Assembly: GCA_024637155.1 (NCBI GenBank)
Contig: JAGXFR010000026.1
Coordinates: 1 to 64,000 of the forward strand
Length of the DNA stretch: 64,000 nt
Direction: 5' to 3'
Source of the DNA: Burkholderiaceae bacterium
Lineage (GTDB): Bacteria > Pseudomonadota > Gammaproteobacteria > Burkholderiales > Burkholderiaceae_E
Translations under genes and position numbers: made by a program
Shown: positions 1 to 9,971 of the stretch, in pieces
Numbering within the stretch: position 1 is the first letter of the stretch
How the letters are laid out: each line of letters starts with the position of its first letter
The notes under the pieces: model-generated
Seen by the model: only the letters and a program-made list of their open reading frames with translations
What the model was told of the DNA's origin: nothing
Databases searched by the model: none

Positions 1-696
1 CAGGTCCTTGTCGATCCAGGGGATCAGACTGCCCGCCAGCGGAACCCCGAAGTTCTCGACCGGGAACTCCGGCGAAAGCAGGGCCTGCGCCACCTTGCGA
101 TCGATCTCGAGAATCGCCGAGCGCGGGTTCGCGAGCAGCGGCGCAACCGCCGCGTGCGCCGCGCCCATTTGCGCGAGCAACTCGCGCATGTTCTGCGCGC
201 CCGCCCCCGAAGCGGCCTGGTAGGTCATCGCCGTCGCCCACTCGATCAGACCCTCGTTGAACAGGCCGTTCAGACCCATCATCATCAGGCTGACCGTGCA
301 GTTGCCGCCGACAAAATCCCGCGTGCCGGCCTTCAGCGCGGCATCGATCACCTTGCGGTTGAGCGGGTCGAGGATGATTACGGCGTGGTCCTTCATGCGC
401 AGCGTCGAGGCGGCGTCAATCCAATATCCCTTCCAGCCGGCTTCGCGCAGCTTGCCGAATACCGCGCTCGTATAGTCGCCGCCCTGGCAGGTGATGATCG
501 TATCCATCGCGCGCAGCGCGTCGATCGACATCGCGTCCTGGAGTTTCTCGCCGCCCAGCGGCGCGTCGCCGCCGACATCCGAGGTGCTGAAGAAGACCGG
601 ATCGACCAAAGCGAAGTCGCCCTCTTCCTCCATGCGCTGCATCAGCACCGAACCGACCATGCCGCGCCAGCCCACCATCCCCACTTTCATCACCAT
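1..696 (-). CDS. asd: Aspartate-semialdehyde dehydrogenase, 3' end cut by window edge
   Basis: Makes L-aspartate 4-semialdehyde from aspartyl phosphate with NADPH, the branch point to lysine/diaminopimelate, threonine and methionine, in the cytoplasm. The N-terminus carries the [14 protein letters not shown] nucleotide-binding segment almost as in E. coli Asd, and the catalytic-cysteine motif [11 protein letters not shown] lies near residue 133. About 232 residues are visible of a family length near 370; the C-terminal part lies beyond position 1. Two ATGs two codons apart (696 and 690) are possible. I chose 696 because a GAGGAAGAG purine-rich site sits at a normal distance from it; 690 gives the classic MKVGMVGW start. 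It is the last gene of the leuC-leuD-leuB-asd run, 49 bases after leuB. Confidence 0.96.
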   Translation of the reverse strand, partial: MVMKVGMVGWRGMVGSVLMQRMEEEGDFALVDPVFFSTSDVGGDAPLGGEKLQDAMSIDALRAMDTIITCQGGDYTSAVFGKLREAGWKGYWIDAASTLRMKDHAVIILDPLNRKVIDAALKAGTRDFVGGNCTVSLMMMGLNGLFNEGLIEWATAMTYQAASGAGAQNMRELLAQMGAAHAAVAPLLANPRSAILEIDRKVAQALLSPEFPVENFGVPLAGSLIPWIDKDL

Positions 697-745
697 CTCA
701 GCTCTTCCTCTCGTAAGTCCCGTCTATGGACGTTTGCATCGCCGA

Positions 746-1810
746 TCAGAGTGCGGCAAGCACCGCATCACCCATCGCCTCGCTGCTCAGGGTCGGTTCG
801 CCCTCGCGCGCGATGTCCGCCGTGCGCGCCCCGCCCCGCAGCGCCGCGCGCACCGCGTCCTCGACGCGCGTCGCGACCGCGTCCTGCCCCAGAGAATAGC
901 GCAGCATCATCGCCGCCGACAGGATCGCACCCAGCGGATTGGCCACGCCCTTCCCGGCGATGTCGGGCGCCGAGCCGTGGATCGGTTCGTAGAGCCCGAA
1001 ACCCGCGGCGTTGAGGGATGCCGAGGGCAGCATGCCGATCGAACCGGTCAGCATCGAGGCCTCGTCCGAGAGGATGTCGCCAAACATGTTTCCGGTGACG
1101 ATCACGTCGAACTGGCGCGGATTGCGCACCAGCTGCATCGCGGCGTTGTCCACGTACATGTGCGAGAGCTCGACGTCCGGATAGTCGGCGTGGACTTCGG
1201 TGACCACGTCGCGCCAGAGTTGCGTCGTCTCGAGCACATTGGCCTTGTCGACCGAACAGACGCGCCGGCTGCGCTTGCGCGCCGCCTCGAAGGCGGTGAT
1301 CGCGATGCGCCGGATTTCGCCCTCGTTGTAGCGCATCGTGTCGAAGCCTTCGCGTTGGCCCGCCTCGTTCACGACGATGCCGCGCGGCTTGCCGAAATAG
1401 ATGTCGCTCGTGAGTTCGCGCAGGATCAGCAGGTCGAGCCCCGCAACCACTTCCGGGCGCAGCGAAGACGCGTGCGCGAGTTCCGGATAGACGAGCGCCG
1501 GACGCAAGTTCGCAAACAAATCGAAGTGCTTGCGCAGACGCAGCAGGCCCTGCTCGGGGCGCAGCGCGCGCTCGAGCCCGTCGTAGCGCGGCGCGCCGAC
1601 GGCCCCGAAGAGGATGGCGTCGGACTGCTCGCACAAGGCGAGCGTCTCTGCCGGCAAGGGGTCGCCCGCCGCGTCGTAGCCGGCGCCGCCCACCGCGCCG
1701 TAAACCAGCTCGAGCGCCAATCCGTCGGTCGCCAGCGCCGCGAGGACGCGCACCGCCTGCGCGGTGATCTCGGGCCCGATTCCGTCTCCCGCCAGCACGG
1801 CAACTTTCAT
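746..1810 (-). CDS. leuB: 3-isopropylmalate dehydrogenase
   Basis: Catalyses the NAD-dependent oxidative decarboxylation of 3-isopropylmalate in leucine synthesis. The 354-residue product has the full isopropylmalate dehydrogenase pattern: start [14 protein letters not shown], catalytic Tyr near 139 ([10 protein letters not shown]), catalytic Lys near 189 in VDKANVL, metal-binding Asp near 221, 245 and 249 ([13 protein letters not shown]) and the NAD-binding [18 protein letters not shown] segment near 275-292. Its ATG overlaps the leuD stop (ATGA, 1807-1810), so translation is probably coupled. Length is normal for the family. A longer upstream reading in this frame crosses leuD and is not real. 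Confidence 0.98.
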   Translation of the reverse strand: MKVAVLAGDGIGPEITAQAVRVLAALATDGLALELVYGAVGGAGYDAAGDPLPAETLALCEQSDAILFGAVGAPRYDGLERALRPEQGLLRLRKHFDLFANLRPALVYPELAHASSLRPEVVAGLDLLILRELTSDIYFGKPRGIVVNEAGQREGFDTMRYNEGEIRRIAITAFEAARKRSRRVCSVDKANVLETTQLWRDVVTEVHADYPDVELSHMYVDNAAMQLVRNPRQFDVIVTGNMFGDILSDEASMLTGSIGMLPSASLNAAGFGLYEPIHGSAPDIAGKGVANPLGAILSAAMMLRYSLGQDAVATRVEDAVRAALRGGARTADIAREGEPTLSSEAMGDAVLAAL

Positions 1811-2472
1811 GACCTTCCCTCCCCGCTGCGCGCGCCGGCGAGCCACGGAAAGCGCGCGAGGCGCTGCCCCTCGAAATCCCGAATCGCGTCGGCATGTCGC
1901 AGGCTCAGCCCGATCTCGTCGAGACCGTTGACCAGGCAGTACTTGCGGAACTCCGAGATGTCGAAACCGTAGGCCAGGTCTCCGTCCACGCTGCGCACCA
2001 CCTGCTCGGGCAGGTCGACGATCAGTTCGAAGCCGGGAAAGGCCGCGACCTCGTGGAACAGCCGATCGACGGCGGCCGCCGGCAGCGCCACGGGCAGCAG
2101 CCCGTTCTTGTAGCAGTTGTTGTGGAAGATGTCGGCAAACGAGGTCGCGATGACCGCCCGGAAACCGTAGTCGAGCAGCGCCCACGGTGCGTGCTCGCGC
2201 GACGAGCCGCAGCCGAAGTTCTCGCGGGCCAGCAGGATGCTCGCCCCCTTGAAGCGCGGCTGATTCAGCGCGAAATCCGGGTTCAGCGCCCGGCGGCTGT
2301 TGTCCATTCCCGGTTCCCCGGCGTCCAGGTAGCGCCACGCGTCGAACAGATTTGGTCCGAATCCGGTGCGTTCGATCGACTTGAGGAACTGCTTCGGGAT
2401 GATCGCGTCCGTGTCGACGTTGGCCCGGTCGAGGGCGGCCACGAGGCCGCGGTGGAGAGTCAGCTTTTCCAT
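1807..2472 (-). CDS. leuD: 3-isopropylmalate dehydratase small subunit
   Basis: Small (swivel-domain) subunit of isopropylmalate isomerase, working with LeuC to convert 2- to 3-isopropylmalate. The product has 221 residues, the usual size. Diagnostic segments are [12 protein letters not shown] near 20-31 and [15 protein letters not shown] at 85-99, which forms the substrate-recognition loop. It starts 60 bases after leuC and its stop overlaps the leuB start. The Shine-Dalgarno site is weak, suggesting coupling to leuC within one transcript. In some Burkholderiales a small entericidin gene sits between leuC and leuD; none fits in this 60-base gap. Confidence 0.98.
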   Translation of the reverse strand: MEKLTLHRGLVAALDRANVDTDAIIPKQFLKSIERTGFGPNLFDAWRYLDAGEPGMDNSRRALNPDFALNQPRFKGASILLARENFGCGSSREHAPWALLDYGFRAVIATSFADIFHNNCYKNGLLPVALPAAAVDRLFHEVAAFPGFELIVDLPEQVVRSVDGDLAYGFDISEFRKYCLVNGLDEIGLSLRHADAIRDFEGQRLARFPWLAGARSGEGRS

Positions 2473-2532
2473 CCGTTCACGATTCCGTCGGACATGGGTT
2501 GGGAGGGGACGACTTCACCGGCGGCAGGCCGC

Positions 2533-3936
2533 TCAGGAGCGCCGGATGTCGACGAAATGGCCCGCGATCCCGGCGGCGGCGGCCATCGCCGGGCTCACCA
2601 GGTGGGTGCGCCCCTGCGTGCCCTGGCGCCCTTCGAAATTGCGGTTGGACGTCGACGCGCAGCGCTCGCCGGGCTCCAGCCGATCGTCGTTCATCGCCAG
2701 GCACATCGAGCAGCCCGGATCGCGCCACTCGAAGCCGGCGTCGAGAAAGATCCGGTCCAGCCCCTCGGCCTGCGCCTGCTCCTTGATCAGCCCCGATCCC
2801 GGGACGACCATCGCCAGCTTGACATTCGCGGCCTTGCGTCGACCGCGCACGACCGCCGCGGCCTCGCGCAGATCCTCGATGCGCGAATTCGTGCACGAGC
2901 CGATGAACACCTTGTCGATCGCGATGTCCACGATCGCCGTGTTGGGCTTGAGTCCCATGTACTCCAGTGCGCGCGCCATCCCCTCGCGCCGAACCGCGTC
3001 GCGTTCCCGATCGGGGTCGGGCACGCGGGAGTCGACCGGGACGACCATCTCGGGCGAAGTGCCCCAGGTCACCTGCGGGGCGACCTGTGCCGCTTCGAGC
3101 GTGACGGTCGTGTCGAAGCGCGCACCCGGGTCGCTCACCAGCGTGCGCCAGTGTGCGACCGCCGCGTCCCACAGCGCTCCGGTGGGCGCCATCGGGCGGC
3201 CCTTGAGATAAGCGATCGTGCGTTCGTCGACGGCGACCATGCCGGTGCGGGCCCCCGCCTCGATCGCCATGTTGCACACCGTCATCCGGCCTTCCATCGA
3301 CAGCGCCTGAATCGCGGATCCCGCGAATTCGATCGCGTGGCCGGTGCCGCCGGCGGTACCGATGCGCCCGATCACCGCGAGAATCAGGTCCTTTGCCGTT
3401 ACCCCGCGCGGCGCGCGGCCATCCACGCGCACCAGCAGGTTGCGCATCTTGCGCGCCATCAGCGTCTGCGCGGCGAGCACGTGCTCCACCTCGGAGGTGC
3501 CGATCCCGAAGGCGAGGCAGGCAAAGGCCCCGTGCGTGCTGGTGTGCGAGTCGCCGCACACGACGGTCATGCCGGGAAGCGTCGCGCCCTGCTCGGGCCC
3601 GATCACGTGAACGATGCCCTGGCGCCGGTCGTCGATGTCGAAATACGTGATCCCGTGCTCATGCGCGTTGCGCTGGAGCGTTTCGACCTGCAGTCGCGCG
3701 ATCGGGTCCGTGATCCCCCGCGCACGATGGGTCGTCGGGACATTGTGGTCGACCACCGCGAGGTTCGCGTCGATGCGCCAGGGCTTGCGGCCGGCCAGCC
3801 GAAGCCCCGAAAAAGCCTGCGGGCTGGTCACCTCGTGGACGAGGTGCCGATCGATGTAGAGGAGCGCGGTGCCATCTTCGTCCTGATGGACCAGATGCTC
3901 ATCCCATAGCTTGTCGTAGAGCGTGCGCGGCGACAT
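2533..3936 (-). CDS. leuC: 3-isopropylmalate dehydratase large subunit
   Basis: Catalytic, iron-sulfur subunit of isopropylmalate isomerase (aconitase family). The 467-residue protein starts [16 protein letters not shown], has [13 protein letters not shown] near 127-138, and the three [4Fe-4S] cysteines at about 348 (IGSCTNSR), 409 and 412 ([10 protein letters not shown]). It is the first gene of the leuCDB-asd run. The 152 bases upstream (3937-4088) separate it from the M48 protease gene on the same strand and must hold its promoter; on the coding strand they include a CATAAT that could be a -10 box, but I find no convincing -35. No leader peptide with leucine codons was recognised. Confidence 0.98.
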   Translation of the reverse strand: MSPRTLYDKLWDEHLVHQDEDGTALLYIDRHLVHEVTSPQAFSGLRLAGRKPWRIDANLAVVDHNVPTTHRARGITDPIARLQVETLQRNAHEHGITYFDIDDRRQGIVHVIGPEQGATLPGMTVVCGDSHTSTHGAFACLAFGIGTSEVEHVLAAQTLMARKMRNLLVRVDGRAPRGVTAKDLILAVIGRIGTAGGTGHAIEFAGSAIQALSMEGRMTVCNMAIEAGARTGMVAVDERTIAYLKGRPMAPTGALWDAAVAHWRTLVSDPGARFDTTVTLEAAQVAPQVTWGTSPEMVVPVDSRVPDPDRERDAVRREGMARALEYMGLKPNTAIVDIAIDKVFIGSCTNSRIEDLREAAAVVRGRRKAANVKLAMVVPGSGLIKEQAQAEGLDRIFLDAGFEWRDPGCSMCLAMNDDRLEPGERCASTSNRNFEGRQGTQGRTHLVSPAMAAAAGIAGHFVDIRRS

Positions 3937-4088
3937 CGAAAACCCCGAATTTGGCAGGCGGACCTGAATCGCGTGCGCGGCACGCGACCGATGTGCCCGG
4001 TGCTTGTCGAGCGGCTTCGGTCCGGCCCGCGCCGGGCACGATTTTCGATTATGCCATAGGGGTGAAAGGGCTCCGCAGGCAGCGCGCG

Positions 4089-4907
4089 TCAGCGCCGCGC
4101 CGCCTCGTAGAGCGGCATCACGCGTGCCGCATAGATCTCCAGGTCACGCAGACGGGTATCGGCCGAGGGGTGCGTGCTCAGGAACTCCGGGGGCCTGGAT
4201 CCGCCGGCGCGCGCCATCTTCTGCCAGACCGAGATCGCCGCCCGCGGGTCGTAGCCGGCACGGGCCGCGAGTTCGACGCCCATCCGGTCGGCCTCGATTT
4301 CGTGGCCGCGGCTGTTGGGCATCGACACGGTCACGTTGTAGGCCAGGTCCGCGAGATCCCGCCCGATCGCCCCGCCGCCGATGATCGCCGCCGCGCCGCT
4401 GAGCAGCAGGTCGGCGGTCAGGCGTTCCGAGGCGCGCTCGCGGGCGTGCTCGCGCAGCGCATGCGCGATCTCGTGCCCGAGAATCGCCGCGATTTCGGCA
4501 TCGTTCAGGCCCAGTCGCGTCACCAGGCCCGAATACACGGCGATCTTCCCGCCCGGCATGCACCAGGCGTTCAACTCGTCGGACTGGATCACATTCACTT
4601 CCCACTGCCAGCCCGGGGCGTCGGCACGAAATGCGGCTGTCGCGGGAATCAGGCGCGCGGCCAGCGCGCGCACGCGCGCCGTGAGTGCCGCGTCCGCGTT
4701 CAACTGCCCGTTCGCGCGTTCCTTGCCGAGCACGTCCCGGTACGCCTGCACCGCCCCCTGGCGCAGATCGCTCTCCGAGACCAGCTGCGACATCCGCTGG
4801 GTGCGATCGATCCCGACCGCGCCGGAGCGCGTCGTCTGCACCGACTGACATCCCGCCACCAGCAGCGCCAGCGCCAGTGCCGCGCAGAACCTCGTCATCA
4901 CTGCCAT
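4089..4907 (-). CDS. M48 family metalloprotease, lipoprotein
   Basis: Predicted outer-membrane-anchored zinc peptidase of the LoiP/YcaL type, a family acting in envelope quality control. The N-terminus is a lipoprotein signal ending LLVAGC, with lipidated Cys near 20. The zinc site is HEIAH at 145-149 plus Glu near 205 in [10 protein letters not shown]; a TPR-like tail follows. The ATG at 4907 is chosen because GAGGAAG precedes it at ideal spacing; an ATG at 4898 is a second choice. The gene follows the MFS permease gene by only 7 bases, so the two probably share a transcript. Substrate unknown. Confidence 0.9.
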   Translation of the reverse strand: MAVMTRFCAALALALLVAGCQSVQTTRSGAVGIDRTQRMSQLVSESDLRQGAVQAYRDVLGKERANGQLNADAALTARVRALAARLIPATAAFRADAPGWQWEVNVIQSDELNAWCMPGGKIAVYSGLVTRLGLNDAEIAAILGHEIAHALREHARERASERLTADLLLSGAAAIIGGGAIGRDLADLAYNVTVSMPNSRGHEIEADRMGVELAARAGYDPRAAISVWQKMARAGGSRPPEFLSTHPSADTRLRDLEIYAARVMPLYEAARR

Positions 4908-4914
4908 CGCTTCC

Positions 4915-6105
4915 TCACCCCCCGCTTTCCACGCGCACATCGCGTGCCCCATCGCGATCGTACTGCGCGCTGGCCAGCGCCGCAGCCCAGCCCAGCAGCG
5001 CAACCAGCGCACACCCGATGAACGCAGCTGCGGGCGAGATGCGGATCCACAGCGCGCTCGCCAGCACGCCGCCCACCGTGCCGCCGCACCCGTAGGAAAG
5101 CGTCACGTAGAGCGCCTGCACGCGCGCCTGTCGGCTCGGCTCGAACCACTCGTGCAGGCGCGACATCGCCGCGCTGTGGTGCAGCCCGAAGGTCACGGCG
5201 TGGAGCAATTGCGCGAGCACCAGCACGGGCAGCCACCCTGCGGAGAACCCGATCATCGCGAAACGCAGCGCCGCGACCCCGATGCTCGCCGCGAGCAGCG
5301 CCGAGGTCCCGAAACGCTCGAACAGCGGCCGCTGCGTCTGGAACAGCGCGATCTCGGCGAGCACGCCCAGCGCCCACAGCAGTCCGATTGCCGTCTTCGA
5401 GTAGCCGAGTTGCGCCAGATACAGCGAGTAGAAGATATAGAGCCCCATGTGCGCGACGATCATCAGGAAGTTGGCCGCGAAGAACCACTGAATCCGCGCC
5501 TCGCGCAGTCGCAGCCGCATCGTTCCCACCCCTGTGCCGCGGGTGCGCAGCGCGGGCGCCGCGCCCAGCCGCCAGGTCGCCGCAAACAGCCCGACCCCCA
5601 GGGCCGTCATCCACAGCGGCAGCGTGCCGACTCCGGTGAGGTCCAGCACGCCCCCCATCGCGGCCACCGCTACGATGAAGCCGATCGACCCCCACAGCCG
5701 CATCCGGCCGTAGCGCCCGAAATCGCCCGCCGCGTGCTCGAGCGCCATCGCCTCGCCGATCGGCATCTGTGCCGAGGTCATGAAATAGAGCAGCGCAATG
5801 AGCGCGAGCGCCCCGGCGTAGCCGGACGCGCTCGCCAGCGGCAGCAGCGCCGCGAGCAGCACGACGGCGCCTGCGCTCACGCGCAGCAGGCGGCCGCGCC
5901 GGTCGCTGCGGTCCGCGAGCCACCCCCAGAACGGCGGTCCGATGATGCGCAGCACCTGCGGCACCGTCATCAGCACGCCGATCTGGGCGACCGCGAAGCC
6001 GCGATCCGCGAAGTACAGGCTCAGATACGGAGCCGTGACGCCGACGAACGCGAAATAGCTGAAGAACAGCGCCTTGACGCCGGCGGACCCGGCCTGCTCG
6101 GACAC
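4915..6105 (-). CDS. MFS transporter, HcaT/nucleoside-H+-symporter-like
   Basis: Inner-membrane permease of the major facilitator superfamily, 396 residues with about 12 hydrophobic segments. The N-terminal FFSYFAFVGVTAPYLSLYFADRGF and the loop WGWLADRSDRRGRLLR are typical of the MFS_1-like group that includes E. coli HcaT (phenylpropionate uptake) and NupG relatives. Substrate cannot be read from sequence. It lies 28 bases after aroC on the same strand and 7 bases before the M48 protease gene, so an aroC-permease-protease transcript is likely. The aromatic link to aroC and the nearby pcaD is suggestive only. Confidence 0.85.
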   Translation of the reverse strand: MSEQAGSAGVKALFFSYFAFVGVTAPYLSLYFADRGFAVAQIGVLMTVPQVLRIIGPPFWGWLADRSDRRGRLLRVSAGAVVLLAALLPLASASGYAGALALIALLYFMTSAQMPIGEAMALEHAAGDFGRYGRMRLWGSIGFIVAVAAMGGVLDLTGVGTLPLWMTALGVGLFAATWRLGAAPALRTRGTGVGTMRLRLREARIQWFFAANFLMIVAHMGLYIFYSLYLAQLGYSKTAIGLLWALGVLAEIALFQTQRPLFERFGTSALLAASIGVAALRFAMIGFSAGWLPVLVLAQLLHAVTFGLHHSAAMSRLHEWFEPSRQARVQALYVTLSYGCGGTVGGVLASALWIRISPAAAFIGCALVALLGWAAALASAQYDRDGARDVRVESGG

Positions 6106-6133
6106 GAAGCGCTCGCCCGGGGTCGCCTGCGGC

Positions 6134-7243
6134 TCAGGCCGTGCCCGGCGCCTCGCCCGGGATCGGCGCCACTTCGCAGCGCACCTGCGCGCACTGTGCG
6201 CGATGACGCAGCGCGTGGTCCATCAGCACCAGCGCGAGCATCGCCTCGGCGATCGGCGCCGCCCGGATGCCTACGCAGGGGTCGTGGCGCCCGCGCGTTT
6301 CGACGCTCACGGGTGCGCCATGGGTGTCGATCGATCGGCGCGGCGTGCGGATGCTCGACGTCGGCTTGAGCGCGATCGACACGAGCAGGGGCTGGCCCGA
6401 CGAGATCCCGCCGAGCGTGCCCCCGGCGTGGTTGGTGAGGAAACCCTGCGGGGTGAGTTCGTCGCCGTGCTCGCTGCCACGCTGCGCCACTGCGCGAAAA
6501 CCCGCCCCGATCTCGACGCCCTTGGCCGCGTTGATGCCCATCATCGCGTAGGCGATGTCCGCGTCGAGCTTGTCGTAGATCGGCTCGCCCAGCCCCACCG
6601 GCACCGAATCGGCGACCACGTTGATCCGCGCGCCGCACGAATCGCCCTCGCGCCGCAGCGCGTCCAGGTGCGCCTCGAGCGCGGGCACGACGGACGCGTT
6701 GGGCGCGAAGAAGGGATTGCGCCGCACTTCGTCCCAGTCCACGAACGGGATTTCGATTTCGCCCAGCTGCGCGAGGTAGCCGCGAATGCGTGTGCCGAAT
6801 TCGCGCGCGAGCCACTTGCGCGCGATCGCACCGGCCGCCACCGCCGGTGCCGTCACCCGCGCCGACGAGCGCCCGCCCCCGCGATGGTCGCGCAACCCGT
6901 ACTTGTGCCAGTAGGTGTAGTCGGCGTGGCCGGGACGAAACACCTGCGCGATGTCGCCGTAGTCCGAACTGCGCGCATCCTCGTTGCGGATCAGCAGCGC
7001 GATCGGGGAGCCCGTGCTCTTTCCCTCGAAAACCCCGGAGAGGATTTCGACGCGGTCCGACTCCTGGCGCTGGGTGACATGGCGCGAGGTGCCCGGACGG
7101 CGCCGGTCCAGGTCGGGCTGGATGTCCGACGCGTCCAACTCCATGCCCGGCGGGCAACCGTCGACCACGCAGCCGATCGCGGGCCCGTGCGACTCGCCGA
7201 AGGTGGTCACCCGAAAGAGCTGTCCGAAACTGTTGCCTGCCAT
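6134..7243 (-). CDS. aroC: Chorismate synthase
   Basis: Converts 5-enolpyruvylshikimate 3-phosphate to chorismate, the last step of the shikimate pathway, using reduced FMN without net redox change. The 369-residue product starts [20 protein letters not shown], nearly the E. coli sequence. It also has the FMN/substrate segments [38 protein letters not shown] and [17 protein letters not shown]. Length matches the family. Start at 7243 is fixed by this conserved N-terminus; the longer upstream reading has no family support. It diverges from the pcaD-like gene across 153 bases. Confidence 0.98.
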   Translation of the reverse strand: MAGNSFGQLFRVTTFGESHGPAIGCVVDGCPPGMELDASDIQPDLDRRRPGTSRHVTQRQESDRVEILSGVFEGKSTGSPIALLIRNEDARSSDYGDIAQVFRPGHADYTYWHKYGLRDHRGGGRSSARVTAPAVAAGAIARKWLAREFGTRIRGYLAQLGEIEIPFVDWDEVRRNPFFAPNASVVPALEAHLDALRREGDSCGARINVVADSVPVGLGEPIYDKLDADIAYAMMGINAAKGVEIGAGFRAVAQRGSEHGDELTPQGFLTNHAGGTLGGISSGQPLLVSIALKPTSSIRTPRRSIDTHGAPVSVETRGRHDPCVGIRAAPIAEAMLALVLMDHALRHRAQCAQVRCEVAPIPGEAPGTA

Positions 7244-7396
7244 GGCGCACCTGCCGAAAACTGCAGTGTAGCGAAAGCTCCGCCCCGGCGCGCTGCGCTG
7301 ACGGGACACCCCGGGATCTTCGTGCCGCTGCCCGCGGGGATATCATCTCCATTCCGACACCCCCGACAACGTCGGCGCTCAACAGAGGAGAATCGC

Positions 7397-8197
7397 TTGT
7401 CCCTGCAAACCGTCCCAATGAAAGATGGTGCGCGCCTCGCGTACCGCTTCGACGGACCCGCCGGCGCCCCGGTGGTCGTCCTTTCCAACAGCCTGATGTC
7501 GACGATGGCGATGTGGGAGCCGCAGATGGCGGCGCTCACGCGCAACTTCCGCGTGCTGCGCCACGACACCCGCGGCCACGGCGCGAGCGACACCACCCCG
7601 GGGCCATACACGATCGCGTCGCTGACCGAGGACGTGATCGCGATGCTCGACGCGCTGGGCTTGAAGCAGGTCCACTTCGCCGGACTGTCGATGGGCGGCA
7701 TGATCGGCCAGCAGCTCGGCGCGCAGAACGGGAATCGGCTGCTGTCGCTGTCGCTGTGCGACACCACGAGCGAGATGCCCAACCGGACGCTGTGGGAGGA
7801 GCGCTTCGAGGCGGTGCGCAACGGTGGCGTGGCCGCCCTCATCGAGGGCACGATCCAGCGCTGGTTCACCGCGGGCTTCATCGCGCGCGACCCGGCGACG
7901 ATCGGACGCGTGCGCGAGATGATCGCGACGACGGGATCGGAAGGCTACCTCGCCTGCGCCAGCGCGGTGCGTGACGTCAACCAGACGGCCACGCTCTCGC
8001 TGATCACCACGCCGACGCTGATCATCGCCGGGGAATCGGACCCGGCCTGCACAGTGGCGCAGGCAGAGCTCATCCATCGGGAAATCCGCGGTTCGCAGCT
8101 GCAGGTGATCGCCGACGCGGCGCACCTGTCGAACCTGGAGCAGCCCGCGCGCTTCAACGAGTTGCTCACCGCTTTCCTGGCGTCGATCGGGAGCTGA
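7397..8197 (+). CDS. pcaD: 3-oxoadipate enol-lactonase-like alpha/beta hydrolase
   Basis: Alpha/beta-hydrolase of 266 residues resembling PcaD, which opens 3-oxoadipate enol-lactone in protocatechuate breakdown. The nucleophile elbow is GLSMGG (Ser), the oxyanion region is NSLMSTMAMWEP, the acid is likely Asp in GESDPACTV, and the catalytic His is in DAAHLSNLEQP. The start is a TTG at 7397: AGAGGAG lies six bases before it, while the next ATG (7418) has no such site. A short hairpin (CCGAC-AAC-GTCGG, 7363-7375) lies just upstream of the Shine-Dalgarno. No other pca genes are here, so the pathway assignment rests on similarity; another ester or lactone substrate is possible. Confidence 0.85.
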   Translation: MSLQTVPMKDGARLAYRFDGPAGAPVVVLSNSLMSTMAMWEPQMAALTRNFRVLRHDTRGHGASDTTPGPYTIASLTEDVIAMLDALGLKQVHFAGLSMGGMIGQQLGAQNGNRLLSLSLCDTTSEMPNRTLWEERFEAVRNGGVAALIEGTIQRWFTAGFIARDPATIGRVREMIATTGSEGYLACASAVRDVNQTATLSLITTPTLIIAGESDPACTVAQAELIHREIRGSQLQVIADAAHLSNLEQPARFNELLTAFLASIGS

Positions 8198-8233
8198 GTC
8201 AACCGGCGCTGCGCACGCGCTGCCGCGCGCTCG

Positions 8234-8249
8234 GCCCGCCGCGGCGGGC
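8234..8249. terminator. Possible weak bidirectional hairpin between pcaD and gltX
   Basis: A perfect 16-base GC palindrome lies in the 55-base convergent gap just before the gltX stop. It can fold as a 6-bp stem with a CGCG loop. No T tract follows on either strand, so terminator function is only suggested by position. Confidence 0.3.
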
Positions 8250-8252
8250 GAT

Positions 8253-9656
8253 TCAGGCCGAGCGCAGGCGCCGGATCACCTCGTCGCGCGCGAGCACCGC
8301 CAGCACCGCGTCGAGCCCCGGCGTCTGGCGCCGCCCGAACACCGCGATGCGCAGCGGAACTCCGAACTGGGGCATCTTGAGCGCGTGCTTCGCGATCGTC
8401 TGTTGAATCGCGGCGGCGATCGCCGAGCGGTCCCACGTGATGCCCGCGCAGGTATCGGCGAAGTCGCTCAGAACGCCGCGTGCCGCCGGCGTGAGCAGCG
8501 TCGCGAGATCGGCGGCGAGCGCACCCGGCGCCGCGTAGAACATCAGCGCCTCGTCGGCGATGTCCTCGAGCGTGGTGCAGCGCTCCTTGAGCAGCGCGCA
8601 CGCCGCCGGCAGGTCCACGGCGGGTGAATCGACGTCGACGCCGCGCGCGCGCAGGCGCGGCGCCACGAGCCCGGCCAGTTCCGCGTCCGGGGTCGCCTTC
8701 AGGTAGTGGTGGTTGACCCAGCGGAATTTCTCCGGATCGAGCTGCGCGGGCGACTGGGAGAGATGCGCGCCATCGAACCAGGCGACGAACTGCTCGCGCG
8801 AGAAAATCTCCTCGTCCCCATGGCTCCAGCCGAGCCGCGCGAGGTAATTGACGACGGCCTCCGGCAGGAAGCCCTGGCGATCGTAGTCGAGCACCGACAC
8901 CGCGCCGTGGCGCTTGGAGAGCTTGAGCCCGTCGGGTCCGTGGATCATCGGCAGGTGCCCGTACGCCGGCAGCGGCGCGCCCAGCGCGCGCAGGATGTTG
9001 ATCTGGCGCGGTGTGTTGTTGACGTGATCATCGCCCCGGATCACGTGCGTGATGCGCATGTCGTGATCGTCGACGACCACGCAGAAGTTGTAGGTCGGCG
9101 TCCCGTCGGAGCGCGCGATCACCAGGTCGTCGAGCTCGGCATTCGCGATCCGGATCGTCCCCTTGACGAGGTCGTCCCACTCCACGGTGCCGTCCTGCGG
9201 ATTGCGAAAACGCACGGCCGGCGCGACGCCGTCCGGCGCTTCGCGTCCCGCGCGGTTCTCGGGACGCCAGCGCCCGTCGTAACGCGGCTTCTCGCCCCGC
9301 GCGCGCTGCGCATCGCGCATCGCATCGAGTTCAGCGCTGGTGCAGTAGCAGTGATACGCGCTGCCCTCGGCGAGCATGCGCGCGATCACCTCGCCATAGC
9401 GCGCCATGTGACCGGTCTGGTAGAACGGTCCCTCGTCGGCGTCGAGCCCGAGCCATGCCATGCCGTCGAGAATCGCCTGCACCGCCTCGGGCGTCGAGCG
9501 CTCCAGATCCGTGTCCTCGACCCGCAGCACGAAGCGGCCCCCGAAATGCCGCGCGTAGGCCCAGGCAAAGAGCGCGGTGCGCGCGCCGCCGATGTGCAGG
9601 TACCCGGTCGGGCTGGGTGCGAAGCGGGTACGGACGGGTTGCGGGGCTGTTGACAT
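8253..9656 (-). CDS. gltX: Glutamyl-tRNA synthetase
   Basis: Charges tRNA-Glu with glutamate; class I synthetase, 467 residues as usual. The ATP site motifs are HIGG at 21-24 (the normal GluRS form of HIGH) and KLSKR at 245-249. The Zn-finger-like region keeps CYC (103, 105), but the second E. coli pair (Cys and His in YDGRCRH) is replaced by Trp and Pro in YDGRWRPE, so zinc is probably not bound in the same way. Many non-enteric bacteria share that variation. Start ATG 9656 has AAGG upstream. It diverges from the tRNA-Val gene across 193 bases. Confidence 0.97.
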   Translation of the reverse strand: MSTAPQPVRTRFAPSPTGYLHIGGARTALFAWAYARHFGGRFVLRVEDTDLERSTPEAVQAILDGMAWLGLDADEGPFYQTGHMARYGEVIARMLAEGSAYHCYCTSAELDAMRDAQRARGEKPRYDGRWRPENRAGREAPDGVAPAVRFRNPQDGTVEWDDLVKGTIRIANAELDDLVIARSDGTPTYNFCVVVDDHDMRITHVIRGDDHVNNTPRQINILRALGAPLPAYGHLPMIHGPDGLKLSKRHGAVSVLDYDRQGFLPEAVVNYLARLGWSHGDEEIFSREQFVAWFDGAHLSQSPAQLDPEKFRWVNHHYLKATPDAELAGLVAPRLRARGVDVDSPAVDLPAACALLKERCTTLEDIADEALMFYAAPGALAADLATLLTPAARGVLSDFADTCAGITWDRSAIAAAIQQTIAKHALKMPQFGVPLRIAVFGRRQTPGLDAVLAVLARDEVIRRLRSA

Positions 9657-9802
9657 GTTCGCCTTGTGATTCGGTGGGCCGGCCCGCAGGCTCGCTGCGC
9701 GATGCGGCGCGGCGCGTCCCGGCCTGCGCCGAAGCGCCGGATTCTAGCCGATCGGCTCTCGCCGCCATTGTCCCACCCCGCGCGGCGCGGCGGCACACGC
9801 GC

Positions 9803-9832
9803 TCGAACCGCCCGCAGAAACTGCGGTAGAAT
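9803..9832 (+). promoter_or_regulatory. Candidate sigma70 promoter of tRNA-Val with inverted repeat in spacer
   Basis: TCGAAC (9803-9808), an 18-base spacer and TAGAAT (9827-9832) would start transcription about 10 bases before the tRNA. The 3' part of the spacer is a perfect inverted repeat CCGCAG-AAA-CTGCGG (9812-9826) that abuts the -10 box, as an operator or DNA-geometry element might. Confidence 0.5.
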
Positions 9833-9849
9833 TTCGGTCCGCAGCAAGC

Positions 9850-9924
9850 GGGCGATTAGCTCAGCGGTAGAGCACTCCCCTCACACGGGAGGGGTCACTG
9901 GTTCGATCCCAGTATCGCCCACCA
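9850..9924 (+). tRNA. tRNA-Val (anticodon CAC)
   Basis: The stretch folds as a complete cloverleaf: acceptor GGGCGAT/ATCGCCC, D stem GCTC/GAGC, anticodon stem CTCCC/GGGAG with loop CTCACAC (anticodon CAC, reads GUG), T stem ACTGG/CCAGT with loop TTCGATC, discriminator A and an encoded CCA end. GUG is the main valine codon expected in such a GC-rich genome. Confidence 0.97.
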
Positions 9925-9971
9925 ACCGACCTCGTGCGCCATCGCCGAGCGGATTCGGCGCGAACCACGCG

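Noticed and set aside
746-2338. Apparent LeuD-LeuB fusion in one 530-codon frame
   Set aside because: The upstream part is leuD read out of frame; leuB starts at 1810 with the family N-terminus.
1894-3909. A 671-codon plus-strand frame opposite leuD and leuC
   Set aside because: Shadow of the conserved leu genes; composition and lack of motifs match a mirror frame.
9585-9596. HIGG in GltX as a mutated HIGH motif
   Set aside because: HIGG or HVGG is the normal form in glutamyl-tRNA synthetases, so it is not an oddity.
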